NCBI RefSeq assembly: GCF_016545825.1
Contig: NC_052618.1
Coordinates: 42,106,196-42,170,195, forward strand
Reading direction: 5' to 3'
DNA: 64,000 nucleotides
DNA from: Eucalyptus grandis
Lineage: Eukaryota; Streptophyta; Magnoliopsida; Myrtales; Myrtaceae
Position numbers and translations under genes: made by a program. Below the pieces are notes generated by a model. That model ran no database searches. It was not told where the DNA came from and worked only from the letters and a program-made list of their open reading frames with translations. Below are positions 1 to 11,368 of this stretch, in pieces (positions within the stretch are counted from its first letter, which is position 1; each line of letters opens with the position of its first letter).

Positions 1-406
1 TCAATCAAAGGATTACGATACGTCTTCTCCAGCCACGAGATCTTCTCCGGATGATAAGGTTAAATCCCGAACAAAACATCCAGTTGGATAACCTTTCTTC
101 AACGGATTAGAGAGATCAATGAGGATAGACTTTGAGTCTTGAGTCCGGGGCTGTCCGGGAAGTCTTCGACTTTAACTAACGAGTCTGAGACCTTCGTACT
201 AGATCGATGGAAATGTTTTGTCAACTTCAAAACACTTCACGAGGATTTCTCCAACAAAGTTGAACTAATAGCAAATCACCCTCGCCCAAGCTATGACTCT
301 ATAGCCTCCAATAGTGCATAAAAAAAAAAATGGAACATATATATTACAAGACGTCAAGTTTTGGTTCACTTGCGAAGTATGATACGACTATTTTTTTTTT
401 TTTTTG
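1..406. other. No recognised feature
   Basis: I see no gene, RNA or element here. A 60-codon open frame at 139-321 has no recognisable motif and no support. The stretch ends in a T-run just before the MITE at 407. Confidence 0.5.
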
Positions 407-1450
407 GTAAAAACCACAAAACCCCAAACTTTGCTTACTATGAGGCATTTACTCTAAATTATTTTTTGTGACATTAAAAACTCCAAATTTCTACCATGTG
501 ACAAATTTATCTGAAAGTTTTTTTATGAGATTAAAAACCCCAATTTTTTTCTATAACACCAAAAATTTGGGGTAAATATATCATGTGAGTATAAGTTTTG
601 GGACGGGGATTTTGTGTAACGAGAAAGAATTTGGGGTAAAGGTGTCACGGGAAAACTATTCAAAAAGTCCTAAACTTATTGTAAATCGTTTTAAACCTTT
701 CAATTTTGTCAATTGAATCATAAATCTTTTTACTTTTTTGCTAATTGAGTTCATATAACCAAATTTGGTTGAAAATCACTGATGTGGACCTCAGCGATGA
801 CACTAGAATGACTCGGGCATTGATGTTGACAATTTTTAATAATATTTTAATATTTTTTGAATTTTGTATTATTTTTCTGATTTTTCTTTTTCCTTTTTTT
901 TTTCTTTCTTCTTCTTTTGCTTGTGGCTGGACATTGACCACGGTTGGGCTAACTGGCCTTGCCGAGCGAAGGTGGTGGCTCCCTGGCCTAGAAGAGGGCT
1001 CCCCTCGCCCAATCGGGTTGTGCTTGTTGTAGGCAAGGATAGCCCTCCTAGCCACCAACAAAAGGAAAAAGAAAGGGAAAAAAAAAGAAAGGAAAAAGAA
1101 AGAAAAAGAAAAAAATTAGAAAAATAAAAGAATTAATAAAAAAAAAAATATTAAAATACTATTAAAAATTGTTCATGTCAACATTGGCCCTATAATGTAA
1201 GATGGCCAGTGTCTACACTAGTGAATTTCATCCAAAATTGACTATATGGACTCAATTGATAAAATATGAAAATATTTAGGTTTGAATTGACAAAATTGAA
1301 AGGATTAAGATTGAATAAGTTTAGGGCTTTTTAAATAATTTTCTCAATTTGTCATAGATATAAGTTTGGGTCTTTTGGTGTGTCAAATAAAATTTTAGAG
1401 TAAATGTATCATAGTGGGAATAGTTTAGGGTTTTTGATAGCGTTTATCCT
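407..1450. mobile_element. Outer MITE-like inverted-repeat element, interrupted by a second one
   Basis: The left arm (about 407-500, beginning aaaaccacaaaaccccaaac) and the right arm (about 1375-1450) are imperfect inverted complements. Both carry the pattern of an aaaccccaaac-type end followed by catttactctaaa. The same arm pattern recurs at 62,878-63,218 and, more decayed, near 48,460-48,590, so this is a family. No protein is encoded. The element is split by the insertion at about 649-1345. No clear target-site duplication was found, so superfamily is left open. Confidence 0.55.
649..1345. mobile_element. Inner MITE with ~200-bp inverted arms and a GC-rich core
   Basis: The left arm (649-about 860, starting gggaaaactattcaaaaagt) and the right arm (about 1140-1345) are inverted copies over roughly 200 bases. 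Shared elements are cctaaacttatt, tttcaattttgtcaatt and the AT-rich tttttaat(a)atattttaatat. The centre (about 918-1060) is GC-richer and bounded by purine/pyrimidine runs. The open frames across it (741-1127, both strands) arise from the symmetry and are not genes. It sits inside the 407-1450 element. A partial relative lies at 17,923-18,285. Confidence 0.65.
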
Positions 1451-1793
1451 AATTTTGATCAAAAGTATGTCACAACACTTGATACTTTACATTTAATAGT
1501 TTGAACTTGGAATGCTTCGAGAGGGAGAGTTGGTGAAAGCCAAATGCTCCGTTTGTAAAAAGTCAACCGAGAGACCTGGAGCAAAAATTGAGAGACGCCA
1601 TAGGCTTAAAATGATTTCAAACCTATTGACTTGCATCGTACGCTTGACCATAAACCGGTGAATGCAATAAATGATTTGTTAAAGACTCTTTTATATATTA
1701 CGTCTGAATCAAGTCCATCAGGCTATGTAGATAAATTTGATATCTCTAACGTTGAGAAGATATCTCACTTGTTTTACCTTCCATGTCCAATCA
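1451..1793. other. No recognised feature
   Basis: Non-coding DNA between two mobile elements. Nothing supportable seen. Confidence 0.5.
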
Positions 1794-2854
1794 AGGGGAA
1801 GTGAGCAGCGGTCTAGGGTTGACCCTAGACCGTTCCAACCCTGCCGGTCCCGGTCCGGTTTCCAAGGAGATTGGGTCGATCCTTGGTCCTGAAATTTCAG
1901 GACCAACACTATGCGGGTTGGTCCTCGGTTCTAAAAGTTTTGGGTCGGTCTAACCCTAGACCAATCCTATATATTATATTATATTATATTATATTATGTT
2001 ATGTTATTTATAATTCTTTTATATATTCAAACCTAAGTAAAATGTTTGTTGTATTATATTATATTGAGATGTTCTATCAATAGCACTAATAGTAATTTCA
2101 ATTTAAAACTTTTGTTGAGTATTAATTAAGTGTCGTTTGTTTTGTTTTCAGATGTTTAGAAGTTCAAGTGAATTAAAAAGATGTGAAGTTATATATTCAT
2201 GGTTTTTTTTTTTGTTAAAAGTTATATATTCATAGTTTATATTAAGTATTTTGAACTTTTTATGGTTTAATTGTATTTTACTAATGTATTTCAGTTGTAC
2301 TTTGCTTTTTAATTTGTGTCAAATGGTAGAAGTTTTTGAAAAGTAGAGTAGTATTTAGCTTGATACGGTGATTTTCTAGTCAAATGGTGTGAAGTTCATT
2401 TTTTGGTTGAGTGGACTCTACATGATCAAATGCAGGAAAACACTTTTGCATATGGTGTTATAAATATTAAATATAGATAATTACAAGAACTTTCCATCTT
2501 GTCCCATATTTCGATGAGTGGTTAGCAGGTACAAAATTTATATTATTGTGTCATCTTAAATTTGCTAAATATATATTGGTATTTATAGTTTAGTTGCACA
2601 ATGTCGCATTGTCGATGGATGTGTAATTTGAATTTGTAGGTTTGCTTTTTTAGGGAGTATAAAAAATAAGACAAAAAAAATTATCGATCGGTCCCGGGTT
2701 GACCGAATTGACCGAACCCATTGGGTCGGTCCGGTCCTTGGTCCCTGTGCTTAATAGGGTCGGCCCTCGGCCCTAAAATTGAGGACCGACACCGTACGGG
2801 TTGGTCCTAGGGTTACAGGGTGGCTCGGACCAACCCGGACAATGCTCACCCCTA
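1794..2854. mobile_element. hAT-like non-autonomous element
   Basis: The ends are inverted: left begins aggggaagtgagca (1794 on) and right ends tgctcacccct (about 2843-2853). Sub-terminal regions of some 150 bases on each side are GC-rich and made of repeated ggtc/gacc words (1805-1970 and 2690-2840), also inverted to each other. The 720-base interior is AT-rich and non-coding. Ends of the form (T/C)AGGGGTG are common in plant hAT elements, and arms packed with short repeated motifs fit the subterminal binding sites of that superfamily. I could not find a convincing 8-bp target duplication, so the assignment is tentative. Confidence 0.5.
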
Positions 2855-3569
2855 GAGCTACCCATCACACACCAATCAACAAATACCAAGCAATCGAAAT
2901 GATATGACGAGCTAGCTATGTATGAATTACTCTAATTTTGGTAACATTAAGTTTCCAATTCCAATGCTACCAAAAAGTGGCACACTTAAATGTTAAAATA
3001 TGGGAAATACCATAATACATACATTTATAAAAAATAATAATTATCCAATTGATTATAAACCTATTGTACGGATATCAATTAGGTCCTAATTTTTTTTTTT
3101 AATTTTGCCAATTTTAGTCTTAAATCTCTATGTGAAATTTCAATTTTTTTAATCAATTTTGATATGAAATTGCTAACATGATAGTCCAATCATCACCACC
3201 TATTGTATGTGGTACACCGCTGTGTCATTGACGAAAATTAATTAGAATGATTATATTGAAATTTATGACTAAATTGACATATGTATAAATATAATATATT
3301 CAATTTCCTTCAACTATATAAAAAATCCCTACTTTTAAGGAATTACGATTTTTTTTCTCCCCAAAAAATTGTCGACGACTTACTTTATGAATATTCTATT
3401 AGAGGGAAAATTTGTAAGTTAATAGCTACATCGTCATCGCTGTCTTTTGCATGCACGCATGCCCACATAAGTATCGTGGGCCTCGCCTCCACTTGCACCA
3501 GGAAGCAAGTCAAAGTGGGCCATGTTAGGTCATCCAAAGCCCACTGAAAATCAATTTTTTTTTGCAAGC

Positions 3570-3612
<43 letters not shown>

Positions 3613-5674
3613 CTTCATTCTTCCACTGAATCCCGATCTTAAGTTAAAATATTAAGTAATACTGACAACACGTGGCATGCAGATTCGACAAATAGAGCAT
3701 CATCTAGTTATCTATGACAAGAAAGCTCATTTTACATAGATTAATTCTGGACCAGTAAAATTCTTCATCGACTTTATAGACTTGATAAGCATGAGTTAAA
3801 ATTTAAGTGGATATACCAAATGTAAATTGATTTGTATTTGATGGTGCGGGGATCAATGGTGTTGAACAAAGACTTTATAAGCCCAAAGCACGAGATGTCT
3901 TGGGCCAATTGGACTAATAAGACCGGATTTGGATACATGTTTGTAGAGTTTCTCTGAACATGGGATTAAAGCTAGGTTGCATGCGCCGACTATTGGTCAC
4001 AGATTGTTTATTTTGTCTCATGCTCATCCCGCGACTGATCAAATATGGGCTCCGGATACTCTTAGTGTTTGGTGCATTATTTGTTGATTATCATCATCTT
4101 TTATTATAAAGTATAACTCGAGATTTTATAGTAGCTGAGAGAGTCGTAATCGTAAGCATAATCTTAAGACAACATGGACATTCATAGGGAAATTGTAGAC
4201 AGAGTGTGAAACGTGAGAATGATCAATCCTCATGTGATGTCCAAATATGTTGAGTCATCATCATTCTCGCCGTATGTTTGGAAATCCCAAAAGGTTAAAA
4301 CATTTGGTTGGATCGATGGCATCATGTAGTCTGTCATTTGTAGTAAGTATTATTCGATTGACTGGGACAAGTTGGAATAATGAGACAACTCAAGCCTAAC
4401 GGCCATTCTTAGTAGCCCCTTCGAAATAATGAGAAAGCAGTAAAGGCCAATCAATGGAATCCAATAACCCATCATTCTATGTCAACCAACTATGGAAGAT
4501 TTGGCGCTTTACCTTGGGACATCATAAAAATGAGATATTTCACTTATAACGTATATGCATATCAAAATACAGTATTATCTTCAGAATTTATGAAATAAGT
4601 GATCATTCACGTAAGAAAATTTAAGATAATAAAATTTTAAAAAAATAATACCACGAGAATGATGATAAGTCTATCCTATAGCATGTCCTATTTCAACAAA
4701 CTTTCCTAGAATTCTTTGAAACGCCCATGCTTGTTGCTAGTATATTCTATGATAACATGTTATGAAAAAAAATTGATATAATCGTAATAGAGTCAATTAA
4801 CAGCCAGCTTATCCCACAAATATTTTACTTTCTAAAATATCTCACAACCATTTAAATTTCTTTCCTAAATAGTTCGCATCTTTGAATTTTTTTCTATCTC
4901 TCAACAGATTAATTTAAATATATATATTCACATGCATATGTGTGGATTTTTGTTTTTTTTTTTTTTTTTTTTTGCGAGATCTTGATAGAATCTACTTTGT
5001 ATAGCCATGGCTATTAATGTGTGTATCAGTTAAATTTATCGGCTTATTCTTAAATTACATGTGAAATGGAAACTTAAGGAGAGGAAGAAAGAGTAACTTG
5101 GCTAAGAGGAAAATTGAAGTGTCCCCACAATTAATTGTTTAGTCCAACTTTAAAATGTAAAGTACAATGTCAAAAGATCTCTTACAAAAATTCAAATGCT
5201 TATACAAGCGCAATTTTTTTTTAGCGTTAGCATCAAATGTATGTAGGTAAAATATGTAAAGTGTATAGCATTTCATTTTAAAAGAAAGTATTAAAAAGGA
5301 TAAAAATATAAAATATATCAAAAAATAAATTCGCTTAACCAATTCAAACCAAACCCACTTAGACTGCGACAAATAGGGATATGGATTATAATGAACACTA
5401 ATAAAAAAGAAATGAGGGTTGAGTCGGGTGAATCACGTAAGGCGTGACGTGTCACTCTTGATTGCACGCCAAGTGTTATCAAGACCGGGCTTAGTGGAGC
5501 TCCAGCCAATCGACTTATAAACTCCGGCTCAGAATGATACATGTGAATATGGTGCAGATGTTTTCGGTTCGATAAAATCCAAGTCCACCAAAAGCCCAAG
5601 GATGTGGAATCGAGAGGGCATTTTGCTAACTTTGATTGACAATTTCGATGTACGAGGATGATGTTGGGCTGAAC
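2855..5674. other. Non-coding, AT-rich; one GA microsatellite
   Basis: No credible gene. Open frames at 3281-3618 overlap on both strands and run into the GA repeat. The stretch 4380-4540 has scattered similarity to 46,950-47,050 (for example the words gcgctttaccttgggacatc and gtgctttgccttgggtcatc). Both probably descend from flanks of duplicated RLP genes. Confidence 0.4.
3572..3605. repeat. (GA)n microsatellite
   Basis: About 17 uninterrupted GA units. Simple sequence repeat, no coding role visible. Confidence 0.95.
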
Positions 5675-6970
5675 TAAGCTCGTTATACTCGAATTGCAAG
5701 TTGGGCTCCGAGAGAATGGAAGGGACACCATGTTCCTTTCCTTACGCCATTCTTTTGTTTATATGAAACTAGAAAACGAGCACACGAGTGACGTGTGTAT
5801 GCAAGAAAGCGATATTTGAAAGATTAAGAAAAACCATTTTATAGAAAAATATTAGAATACACGAAATTGAGAGAACTACACATTGCATAAGAATTGAACA
5901 AAAGAAAAAAAAAAATACAAGCAATGTACACATATGCACATATGTAAAGAGAACACTATTTAAAAATTATTGAAATTCTTTTGGAAGGTTATTGTAGGGT
6001 AGAAATGATTCAAATTCGAAATTTGAAATACATGAGAGATGGCATAAAATGATATATTTATGTATTTATCATTGGATATTTTTTTTTTTATAAAAAAAAA
6101 AATGTAACTGAGGATAGTTGGGAAACAAATAAAACGATTGAGATTTCAAAAAAGTAAGAAGTCCTCTTTACTTTATCAATAATATAGATGATGTTGTCAT
6201 ATAAGTAGACATTAACCTGTGCAAACTAAATTTCTTATTGACATGATAATTGCCGTGTAAAATTACAACATAGAACAATATCTTCTAGGTAAGAAATGGT
6301 GGCATGTTATATAAATTTCTACGTAATAAATGTCTTATATGATAATAGTACCTTTCAATAAAAGAATGTGCGTGCCCACCAAGCTAGTAGTAAGTAAAAT
6401 CTCTCTCTCTCTCTCTGCCCCCGGCCCCTCCCCTGGCATGCAAAAACGAGTGTTGACAAAAATCGACCAAGTATAAGTCAATCCGAGCTTTAGATGATTG
6501 GAGAACGATCGAGATTGCATGCGTGAATGAGACATGGATGAAGTGATGAATCTGCAAATCTTAAATGCCATGAAATGTCAATTGCGAAGAAACTGAAGGA
6601 TATTGAAATGAAAATATATTAAAAGGAAATTATATAAATTAAAATGGAGAAGGAAGCGAAAATACAATGAAATTGAATGGATAAACTACCCGCGGAGTGT
6701 TGATCTGTGCATGTGTGTCTGTTTCCTTATAATGCCTAAGCCTCTTTTATGCTATTCCGAATTATTGGAATTTTTTTTTTTTTTTTTTTGAAATAACAAA
6801 TTTCTGGAGATCATACACTGACCATACAGAGTCTTATGGCCTTGTAGGTACGAAGTGTCATCACCATCCCTCTTTCTTCTTCATTGTATAGTTGTCGTAA
6901 CCATCCCCCTTTCTTCTCCATCGTTTCTGGTCTCCTTTGATCGTTATTCCAGATAAAGGATGATATTTTA
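5675..6970 (+). repeat. Locally duplicated segment, copy 1
   Basis: This segment matches 7690-9035 along most of its length. Shared landmarks include ccttacgccattcttttgt, the block near 6250 (aaattacaacatagaacaat), the CT repeat (6400-6417), and the terminal block catccctctttcttcttcat followed by ctcctttgatcgttatt. The last ~160 bases correspond to sequence upstream of the intact RLP gene (41,421-41,550). The duplicated unit therefore appears to be RLP intergenic plus upstream DNA. No open frame inside it is credible. Confidence 0.75.
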
Positions 6971-6990
6971 TTTTGGCTTGATTTTGACAG

Positions 6991-7258
6991 GTTGACCGTT
7001 TTGCGGGTCTTGGAAGGCACGACTTGGAAAGTTGGAGTCGTTGGGTTGACCGTCTGGCTGGTCTTCGAAGGCACGACTTGGAAAGTTGGAATCGTTGGGT
7101 TGACCGTTTGGCGGGTCTTGAAAGGCACGACTTGGAAAGTTGGACTCGTTGGGTTGACCGTCTGGCGGGTCTTCGAAGGCACGACTTGGAAAGTTGGAAT
7201 CGTTGGGTTGACCGTTTGGCGGGTCTTGGAAGGCACGACTTGGAAAATTGGAGTCGTC
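6991..7258 (+). repeat. 54-bp minisatellite, five units
   Basis: Units start at 6991, 7045, 7099, 7153 and 7207, each opening with gttgaccg and containing gtcttggaaggcacgacttg or a close variant (unit variants have cttcgaag or cttgaaag). A single, diverged unit sits in the same relative place upstream of the intact RLP at about 41,548-41,605, so the array is an expansion of an ancestral single copy. Because 54 is a multiple of three and the unit lacks stops in several frames, four overlapping open frames cross it on both strands. I read these as by-products of the repeat, not as genes. Confidence 0.9.
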
Positions 7259-7391
7259 TTTTAGGAAGTCATGGCGGACAGCGGTTGGAAAATGACTTGC
7301 AGAATGTTTTGTAGTGACCCTTTTTGACGGGGAATCAAGACCATTATCTACGCTATTCAAGCAAAACTAGTTCTCAGGTCCTATAGAACCA
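7259..7391 (+). promoter_or_regulatory. RLP-type 5' flank of the truncated RLP copy
   Basis: Between the minisatellite and the relic ATG at 7392, the sequence follows 41,606-41,746 upstream of the intact RLP. Shared words include aggaagtcatg / aagaaatcatg, ggaaaatgac, cttgttctcaggtcc and agaacc just before the ATG. It is presumably the old promoter or 5'UTR region. No TATA box was identified with confidence. Confidence 0.6.
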
Positions 7392-7505
7392 ATGGCATCT
7401 TGTGATGGCTTTGTGTCTATTCTCCTATTGGCAATCTTTGTAATTCAAGTAAACGAAATCAGTCATTCCAAAGCTTTGACCATGTACAAAGAGGGAAGCC
7501 CGGCC
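7392..7505 (+). pseudogene. RLP 5'-end fragment (signal peptide only)
   Basis: Starting at ATG 7392 the translation begins MASCDGFVSI and continues as a hydrophobic signal peptide, close to MASYDGLVST of the intact RLP at 41,747. About 30 codons in, the match to the RLP breaks. A short deletion drops the cysteine-containing start of the mature protein, and a stop follows within a few codons of EGSPA near 7505. No LRR sequence follows. With its upstream minisatellite this is the severed 5' end of an RLP paralogue. What removed the rest is not visible here. Confidence 0.75.
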
Positions 7506-8098
7506 TAAATGATCCACGGCGACACCTCTTATTTGGAAAACATCTCTATGGAATTTCGATGATTCAAAAACTAACTTTGGTATTAATATCTACAATGATA
7601 TATACAAATGTTGTGATAATGATGCATCCATCGACAAGTGTAATTTTTTTTTTTTTTGAACCGACAAGTGTAATTTGACATGTGCAATTTGACTAAGCTC
7701 GCTGTACTCGATTTGCAAATTGGGCTCTGAGAATGGAACGGACACCATGCGATGATGAGTTCTTGCTCCTTTCCTTACGCCATTCTTTTGTATATATGAA
7801 ACTAGGAAATGAGCACTTGTTAATTGTGTGCAAGAAAGCAATATTTGAAAGATTAAGCAAAATCATTTTATAAAAAAAAAAAATGAATACACGAAATTGA
7901 GAGAAATACACATTGCATTGAAATTGACCAAAAAGAAAAAAAAAAATGCACACATATGTACATATTTAGGGAGAGCTTTTTTGAAGATTATTTGAAATTC
8001 TTTTGGAAGGTTATTGTAGGGTCGAAAAGATTCAAATTCAAAATTTGAAATATATGAGAGATGGCATAAAATCATATATTTATGTATTTGTTTTTGGA

Positions 8099-8122
8099 TA
8101 TATATATATATATATATATATA
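8099..8122. repeat. (TA)n microsatellite
   Basis: About 12 TA units inside duplicated segment copy 2. Confidence 0.95.
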
Positions 8123-8451
8123 TTTGTAAAATAAGTGATTGAGGATAGTTGAGGAACAAGTAAAATGATTGAGATCTCATAAAATTACGAAGACCTTTTT
8201 ACTTTATCAATAGTGTAGATGATGTTGTCATAGAGGTAGACATTAACCGTGCAAACTAAATTTCTTATTGCCATCATAATTGCTGTGTAAAATTACAAAA
8301 TAGAACAATATCTTCTATGTAAGAAATAGTGATATGTTATATAAACTTATATGTAATAGATATCTTATATGGTAATAGTACCTTTCACTTAACCTGAATA
8401 TGTTAATCTCAATAAAAGAATGTGCATGGCCACCAAATTAGTAGTAAGGAA

Positions 8452-8454
<3 letters not shown>

Positions 8455-8504
<50 letters not shown>
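8455..8504. repeat. (CT)n microsatellite
   Basis: About 25 CT units. The same tract is about 9 units in copy 1 (6400-6417) and about 19 units in the third partial copy (10,119-10,156), so it changes length between paralogous copies. Confidence 0.95.
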
Positions 8505-8507
<3 letters not shown>

Positions 8508-9039
8508 GCGTGCCAAAATAAGTGTTGACGAAATCAACGTTATAAGCCAATCCGAGCTTTAGACGGTTGGAGAACGACCGAGATTGCTCCATGTTTCCAC
8601 ACTCGAGCACAAATTGTGTGGATGAGACATGGATGGAGAGATGAATCTGCAAATCTAAATGCCATGAAATGTAAATTGAGGAGAAAATTAAAGGATATTG
8701 GAATGAAAAAATATTAAAAGGAAATTATAGGAATTAAAATGTAGAAGGAAGCAAAAATACAAGGAAATTGAATGGATAAACTCTCGGCAGAGCGTTGATT
8801 TTGTGCATGCATGTTTGTTTCCTTATAAGGCCTAAGCCTCTTTTATGCTATTCCACATTATTGGAGAAAATAATTCCAGAAAATTACAAATTTTTAGAGA
8901 TCAGACACTAATCATATAGAGTCTTATAGGTACGTGGTGTCGTTACCATCCCTCTTTCTTCTTCATTGTATAGTGTCGTTGCCATCCCCATTCTTCTCTG
9001 TTGATAGTGGTTCTCCTTTGATTGTTATTCTCAGGGGAT

Positions 9040-9944
9040 TGGGATGGGGACGATTTAGTTTCAAGTATAGGTTTCGATTCTCATGTTTTGTAAAGAGGCA
9101 AGGCAAAAGTCTGAGAGTGAGAGTTAAAGTAAGAATAGAATAGGACCGACAAAAATAAATAAATTAAGGGTTCATCCATAAAAACGAACTCTTTGTAGAA
9201 TAAGAAATTATTACGCAAACTTACCATCCTTTCTTATTTCCTTTTGTGTGGTCGGGTTAAAATTATTAGTACGATCTTTTCAAATTTAAATAATAAATCA
9301 ACAATAAGTTGTAATGCAACTTTAGTATAACAAAATTTTTTAGATACTTCAACTTTGGGTTAAACTTTCTTTTAGAAATTTCTCCTGCGGCCAAGGGATT
9401 AAGCGCCTTGGTAATAAATTCAGAAGAATCACGAGCCAATGCGTTAAGCACATGGCAACATAACTTTTACTGTATCATATTTTGGACTAGAAAATGAATA
9501 ACGATTTTTACCATCTCCTGAAAATTTCAATGACAGGTGCTGCTTTGAAACTGCAACTTGAAGATTCAACAGGGACCTTGACTGCAAATTAATTTGGCAT
9601 CTTTGCCGACCAATTTCTTCAATGTACATGTAGAACGCTAATGGAACAGACCAAGGAGGTAATCTTTAGGAAAATTTTCAGTTACATTACATATTCAACT
9701 TAATACTAACAGCAACCCTAGATTGGAAGGCATGGTCGACGTAAGAAATATGTCGACACTATCTAATGAACAGCTGATTGTTATCTCATGCTTATTAAGC
9801 GCGAGGACAAATCCAAAGCAAGTTTAATGTTGTCTCCTATCGATAAAAGAAAGCTGAATATTCCATACATCTTAAGTTTTTGAAGAAAAACAATCCAGAT
9901 ATGAATGGTTCAAGATATCCCAGTTTTTATGTTTTCTTGATATG
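9040..9944. other. Unassigned; weak exon-like stretch on the minus strand
   Basis: No recognised gene. On the minus strand, 9444-9629 is open for 61 codons (with residues LQSRSLLNLQVAVSKQ), and the wider stretch 9340-9660 is less AT-rich than its surroundings. It could be a captured exon, but I recognise no family and see no clear splice signals. Confidence 0.25.
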
Positions 9945-10114
9945 GCTTTTTTGCTACGTAAAATTACAACGTAGAACAATATGTAACAAATAGTGAAATG
10001 TTCTTTAAACTTCTATCTAATAAATGTTTTATATGATAAATAATACCTTCGGCATATATTGGATACGCCAATCTCAATGAAAGAATAGACGTGCCCTCCG
10101 ATCTTGTAGTAAGT

Positions 10115-10160
<46 letters not shown>
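9945..10160 (+). repeat. Locally duplicated segment, copy 3 (partial)
   Basis: Matches 6250-6417 and 8278-8504: the words aaattacaacgtagaacaat, taccttc, caatctcaatgaaagaata and cttgtagtaagtaaaatc, then the CT tract at 10,119-10,156. Similarity stops after the CT tract. Confidence 0.75.
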
Positions 10161-11317
10161 ATTTCTTCTCCTATTACTCAGGTCACACAACATTTGCTCT
10201 CTGTCGATGAAAATAGATTTGCCTAAGCATGCCAGAACGATGGATTGCTCGAATCCTTAAACTACAGAAAAATTTCCGCAGAAAATGAAATTGGGATAGC
10301 TTTGGCGCCGGCCAATGTTTACTTCCCCCCTCTCTCGAGCATTTTCTGGGCCCCCGAGTTCCACGTCAAAGAGAAAGAGCTCATAATGCATCCGTACACT
10401 CATAACCAATCGCCACTAGTTGAAGATCCTCGTGCCTCAAGAGGCGACGAAATGCATTTGTCAGTCCTCTTCAAAAATGAAAACTTCCAAAGTCTTCCGT
10501 TGACTCTAACAGCTTTCAGCCAAAGCTTTCGTTTCTCTTTTTTTGTGGGGAGCTCAAACGCAATGTTCACTCTTCGCTAACAATTTCAACAGTTTCCTTT
10601 TTTTTTTTATTTAATAATTTCTCTTTCTTTCTTGCTATTTTCTATTCACAGTTTTGTTTTTCATGCTTGTTTACATCCACATATGATTATCAGTCGAATC
10701 TTTTTAAGTAATGATTCGAATTTCCTCCGATCCAACACCACATAAAAGAATACACTCAGGCGACAGTACGCTATCGGCCACACTTTGGTGATTGGCTTGT
10801 CCTGGCTTCGATGGTGTTTGTGCCTCTGTGATTGATGGACGGCCATACGAGAAAAGGACTTTGAAAAGATGTTAATGTCCTATTTCTGTCTTTTTTATTT
10901 TGGGGAATCGAGACCAAGATCCATATAAACTAAAAGAAAGAAAATGGTATCTCCTTGAGGGTTTGCCAAACTATACGAAAGTTCAGAGGTTCATTTCAAA
11001 CGACAATGGCGTCCTTGTTCTACATTAAGCTCCGTGCCTACACTCTCATGCAATTTACTAACTATTCTATGAAATTACCGACTATTAATTGAGTTCACTT
11101 AGCAACACGTATTACATTATTTTGGAAATTACAAATCATTCTTATAATTTACCACTACGTATTTGTTAAAGTACTAATGTGCTAAATTACTAACTTTTCT
11201 GAAAAATTATCAAATATTTTCAGAATTGCCAAATACTTCAATCATTTTCTAACATTTACTTAAAAAGCTTAATTTACCAACTTTTATATAAAATTACCAA
11301 TTGATATTTCAATTAGT
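10161..11317. other. RLP-cluster intergenic DNA; unsupported open frame
   Basis: An open frame at 10,245-10,580 (+, 111 codons) has no recognisable domain and I do not call it a gene. The part near 10,640-10,780 shares words with 48,790-48,860 and 49,250-49,290 (tacatccac..atgattatcag, cactcaggc), suggesting another duplicated intergenic block. 10,980-11,317 is very AT-rich with repeated aaattacc(a)a words. Confidence 0.4.
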
Positions 11318-11368
11318 TATAAATGTTTCTTTATTTTTTTTTTTGGTCAAAAGCGATATTTGTTGCAT

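Larger units (their letters stand above)
7690..9035 (+). repeat. Locally duplicated segment, copy 2
   Basis: Second copy of the 5675-6970 segment, in the same orientation and about 2 kb downstream. It differs by small indels, by a longer CT tract (8455-8504) and by a TA tract (8099-8122) in place of the T/A run near 6080. It ends in the RLP-upstream block (8898-9035) and loses similarity near 9040, before the minisatellite position. The RLP gene expected next is absent. Confidence 0.75.

Noticed and set aside
864..1127. Open frames on both strands
   Set aside because: Produced by the inverted arms and low-complexity core of the MITE.
3281..3618. Overlapping frames on both strands near the GA repeat
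   Set aside because: Low complexity and no motif.
6991..7258. Regularly spaced repeats that might suggest a CRISPR array
   Set aside because: Units are contiguous with no unique spacers and the DNA is plant nuclear.
6811..7360. Several overlapping repeat-rich open frames on both strands resembling a tandem-repeat protein
   Set aside because: All follow from a stop-poor 54-bp unit; the region is paralogous to RLP upstream DNA that is non-coding at 41.5 kb.
10245..10580. 111-codon open frame on the plus strand
   Set aside because: No domain, no codon pattern I can recognise, and it lies in duplicated intergenic DNA.
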